Below are positions 6,989-9,238 of a DNA stretch of 9,238 bases, piece after piece. Origin of the DNA: Lachnoclostridium sp. UBA739 (GTDB taxonomy: Bacteria; Bacillota_A; Clostridia; Lachnospirales; Lachnospiraceae); assembly GCA_002297865.1 (NCBI GenBank), contig DBKX01000153.1, forward strand, positions 8,055-17,292, given 5' to 3'. Position 1 is the stretch's first letter, and every line of letters starts with the position of its first letter. Under the pieces are notes generated by a model. That model saw only the letters and a list, made by a program, of their open reading frames with translations, was not told the DNA's origin and ran no database searches. The translations under genes and the position numbers were made by a program.

Positions 6989-7773
6989 TTTTTAATCATA
7001 TTATCTAAATACGCACAAATTGTTTCTGCAGCATTTTTCCATTCAATATCAAGCATTATATCGTGTCCACTTTTCTCTAGCCATATTATATCTTTATGAT
7101 AGAATTTACCTATTTTCTTAATCTGCCCATTTGTGAGCATAACATCTTTCTTAGCTCCCATTATGAGAATAGGCATGTTTTCTGGAAGAACGTTGCTACT
7201 TACAATCTTACTAACAGTCTGGCGGCTTGCCAAAGCTGATTCAGCAATCATCTTCTTAGAATACTTTTCAACCTCATCTTTGTCCATTTCTTCTGAGAAA
7301 AACAGACTTCCAATCATAGCATAATCTTTCTCTGGGTTGTAATTCATCAGTACTTGTGCCTTCTTCGAATTCTTCACTAGAAGTCTTAACAAACTGAGTA
7401 GCATTCCTTTTGGAGGAACTGAGGCTAACAACACCATGCCTGCAATCTTATCCTTATGTAGAAAAGCTGCTTTTTGTACAACTGCTCCTCCCATTGAGTG
7501 TCCGATTAGGATCGGTTTACATTCTAATGAATCAATCGTCTCAACTACATCCTGTACATAATCATCTATAGAAAAGTCATTTATCTGCTCTCGACCTTCA
7601 CTTTCACCATGTCCTCTAAGACTTACCGCATAACACTTGTAACCGTTTTTTTCAAAATAAGGAAAAAAATTTTCTTTCCAACACCATGCTCCATGATATG
7701 CACCATGTACAAACAAAATAGTTTCCTTTTGTTCAAGACCACTTAAATCATTTTCAATTATCTCAAGTTTCAT
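6973..7773 (-). CDS. Alpha/beta-hydrolase in PKS operon
   Basis: This 266-residue protein is a complete alpha/beta-hydrolase. The oxyanion-loop motif HGAYHGAW lies at residues 23-30, RGHGES at 53-58, and the nucleophile elbow GHSMGG at 91-96 with Ser93. The probable acid is Asp210 (GAKKD) and the probable catalytic base is His237 (SGHD). A cap region lies around 120-195. There is no signal peptide or membrane segment, so it should be cytosolic. The HGAxHGAW pattern resembles the esterase/hydroxynitrile-lyase branch more than classical type II thioesterases. In this operon it could hydrolyse, release or cyclise a polyketide thioester or ester, or edit stalled chains; the substrate cannot be read from sequence. 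The start is ATG at 7773, preceded by an AAAGGAG site 5 nt upstream. Its TGA stop overlaps the GTG start of the downstream methyltransferase, implying coupled translation. Confidence 0.88.
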   Translation of the reverse strand: MKLEIIENDLSGLEQKETILFVHGAYHGAWCWKENFFPYFEKNGYKCYAVSLRGHGESEGREQINDFSIDDYVQDVVETIDSLECKPILIGHSMGGAVVQKAAFLHKDKIAGMVLLASVPPKGMLLSLLRLLVKNSKKAQVLMNYNPEKDYAMIGSLFFSEEMDKDEVEKYSKKMIAESALASRQTVSKIVSSNVLPENMPILIMGAKKDVMLTNGQIKKIGKFYHKDIIWLEKSGHDIMLDIEWKNAAETICAYLDNMIKKRTKK

Positions 7774-7785
7774 TTTTTCTCCTTT
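7774..7785 (-). promoter_or_regulatory. Ribosome-binding site of the hydrolase gene
   Basis: AAAGGAG at 7785-7779 sits 5 nt before the ATG at 7773. It lies in the 25-nt gap after the ER stop codon, which is too short for a promoter or terminator, so the gene is read as part of the same operon. Confidence 0.75.
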
Positions 7786-7798
7786 CAGTATATTGCCA

Positions 7799-9238
7799 TC
7801 ATAGATTCTCTATCCATCTCGTTATATAGGAAGCTGTAGATTCCATCAGTTCAACTCCAATTTCATCCACATGACGGTTTCTCCAGTCTTCTAACCTCGT
7901 GCCTTTCACCCATTGGTTAAATGCTCCTAACGCAGGACCACAATGAATTTGAAAATTAACCTTATTCTTGTCGTCTCCTTTTAGCGCTAATGCAGTCGAA
8001 TAAGAAAAATACAATTTAAACACACATGCCATTTGCTTTTTGGTTGAAAAAGACTCCATATCAATTCCTTTGCTTCTGTAATGTTCTTTTGCTTCTTGTA
8101 ACACAGCATCTATTGTTTTCTTAAAATACTTTTCTTCTAACTGTGTACGCATATTAGCGGGAATTTCTTCTAAACTGTTATAGAAACTATATAATTCGTA
8201 AAGTTTCTTTGCTCTTGCAGGGAAAAATACTCCTTTCTTAAGTACCTGTATTTTCCCACCAAATTCGAACAAATCTCCACAAGGTGTATGTTCTGTGTCC
8301 TGTACATTCATACTTTGTAACATATTTTTTACCGTTTCACTTGTAGATGCCTCTACTGTACACTGATTAATGGAACCCGTCTGAATGTAATCTGCTCCTA
8401 ACATAAAAGCAGTTGCTGCTGATTCTGGTGTTCCAATTCCACCTGCTGCACCAATAAAAACATATTGTGAATTTTCTTTCTGTTGCTCATCTCTTAATCT
8501 TATGAGAGTTGGCAAAAGAGATAATAGAGATGCTCCATCTGTATGTCCACCTGAATCTCCTTCTACTGTAATCGCATCTGCCATGCGGATATATGGTGCT
8601 AACGCCGCCTCTTCACCTGTTATTACACCCTCTACTCGTAGTTTCTCAACTTGTGCGGCTGGTGGTGCAGCTAAAAATAATTTAGCAATTTCTGGACGTG
8701 ATACTTTTGCAATTAATTTGTTTTTCACACAGGGTTCTCCATATTCATTTTTATGAATTCCTTGTAAACGATAGCGAATTAGCTCTTGCGTAATCATTAA
8801 ATATGCAGATGCCTCAACTATCTTTATTCCACTTCTAAGTACTATATCTACTAATACCTTTTCCTTATCGGAATTTCCCTCCTGATAAAGCATATTCACA
8901 CCAAAAATCTTATCATTAGATACTTCTTCTTTTAACTGTGAAAGGTCTTTTTGCAGTTGTTCGTTTGATACTCCGCCTGTTCCATAAAATGCAAGGAAAC
9001 CACTATTGGCCATCTTTTTGACTAAATCTACACCAGAGATTGCCTTGTACATGGACCCAACTGTATAAGCGTACTTAACACCGAAATAATTACGAAACTT
9101 CTCACTTCCCAATGTTTGTGCGGTAATCACTGAATTTGATTCTATTTCTTCACTTTCTTCTACTATTAAAGGTTCTGCCAATCTTTTAATCTGTCTTACC
9201 ATTGATCTTGCTTCTGTTCCATATCCAACATTTACAAT
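7799..9238 (-). CDS. Trans-acting enoyl reductase (PfaD/PksE family), 3' part of a probable AT-ER fusion
   Basis: The protein is an FMN-dependent enoyl reductase of the 2-nitropropane-dioxygenase fold. In trans-AT PKS systems these act in trans to saturate enoyl-ACP intermediates. Numbering from the Met codon at 9202 (467 residues to the stop), the family landmarks are GVKYAYTVGSMYKAI near residues 41-55, GDSGGHTD at 215-222, GAAGGIGTPE at 251-260 (flavin phosphate-binding type loop), and KIQVLKKGVFFPARAKKLYE near 317-336. The C-terminal FQIHCGPALGAFNQWVKG stretch begins near residue 417. The frame is open for 12 more codons to the window edge. These read IVNVGYGTEARS and run into SMVRQIKRL, which aligns with the last motif of FabD-type acyltransferases (V-E-I-G-P-G-x-V-L-T-x-L-V-x-x-I). 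The Met at 9202 has no convincing Shine-Dalgarno sequence. I therefore read this as the C-terminal part of an AT-ER polypeptide like PksE; the fusion is inference, the ER assignment is firm. The next gene starts 25 nt downstream. Confidence 0.9.
   Translation of the reverse strand: MVNVGYGTEARSMVRQIKRLAEPLIVEESEEIESNSVITAQTLGSEKFRNYFGVKYAYTVGSMYKAISGVDLVKKMANSGFLAFYGTGGVSNEQLQKDLSQLKEEVSNDKIFGVNMLYQEGNSDKEKVLVDIVLRSGIKIVEASAYLMITQELIRYRLQGIHKNEYGEPCVKNKLIAKVSRPEIAKLFLAAPPAAQVEKLRVEGVITGEEAALAPYIRMADAITVEGDSGGHTDGASLLSLLPTLIRLRDEQQKENSQYVFIGAAGGIGTPESAATAFMLGADYIQTGSINQCTVEASTSETVKNMLQSMNVQDTEHTPCGDLFEFGGKIQVLKKGVFFPARAKKLYELYSFYNSLEEIPANMRTQLEEKYFKKTIDAVLQEAKEHYRSKGIDMESFSTKKQMACVFKLYFSYSTALALKGDDKNKVNFQIHCGPALGAFNQWVKGTRLEDWRNRHVDEIGVELMESTASYITRWIENL

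Noticed and set aside
9200..9202. ATG at 9202 as the true start of the enoyl reductase
   Set aside because: The frame is open upstream to the edge, the upstream residues fit an AT C-terminal motif, and no good Shine-Dalgarno sequence precedes it.

Overview
The window is AT-rich and holds one head-to-tail gene run, entirely on the minus strand, so transcription runs from position 9238 towards position 1. It is part of a trans-acyltransferase (trans-AT) modular polyketide synthase (PKS) cluster. The strong GGAGG-type ribosome sites, low G+C and Lys/Ile/Glu-rich proteins suggest a Firmicute, possibly a clostridial anaerobe. That placement is inference; no marker gene here fixes the taxon.

In transcription order there are four genes. 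(1) 9238-7799 is the C-terminal part of a protein ending in a PfaD/PksE-type flavin enoyl reductase. The frame stays open to the window edge, and its first visible residues look like the end of an FabD-type acyltransferase, so this is probably the 3' part of an AT-ER fusion. (2) 7773-6973 is an alpha/beta hydrolase with a complete Ser-Asp-His triad. (3) 6976-6158 is a free-standing class I SAM methyltransferase, starting at GTG and overlapping the hydrolase stop by 4 nt. (4) 6129-1 is a PKS of which 2043 residues are visible; it has no stop codon and runs off the window. Gene spacings are 25 nt, a 4-nt overlap and 28 nt, with no room for promoters or terminators. There is no gene-free stretch over 300 bases.

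The visible PKS domain order is ACP1 - KS1 - (no AT, no DH) - MT - ACP2 - KS2 - KR (N-terminal half only). No acyltransferase lies within the modules, so extender units must be loaded in trans, most simply by the AT presumed to precede the ER in gene 1. KS1 keeps its active-site Cys257 and His432, but the first catalytic His (HGTGT motif) is Asn392 in an NGTAT motif. It is therefore predicted to be a non-elongating KS (KS0) that passes the chain on without condensation. KS2 has the full Cys-His-His set and should elongate. The result is an ACP / KS0-MT-ACP arrangement followed by an elongating, ketoreducing module, to which the trans ER may add enoyl reduction elsewhere in the line. The free methyltransferase and hydrolase are candidate tailoring and release or editing enzymes.

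No known product can be named from this fragment. The most distinctive observations are the KS0-MT-ACP unit, the probable AT-ER fusion cut by the window edge, and a short perfect-period 8-residue repeat in the linker before KS2.
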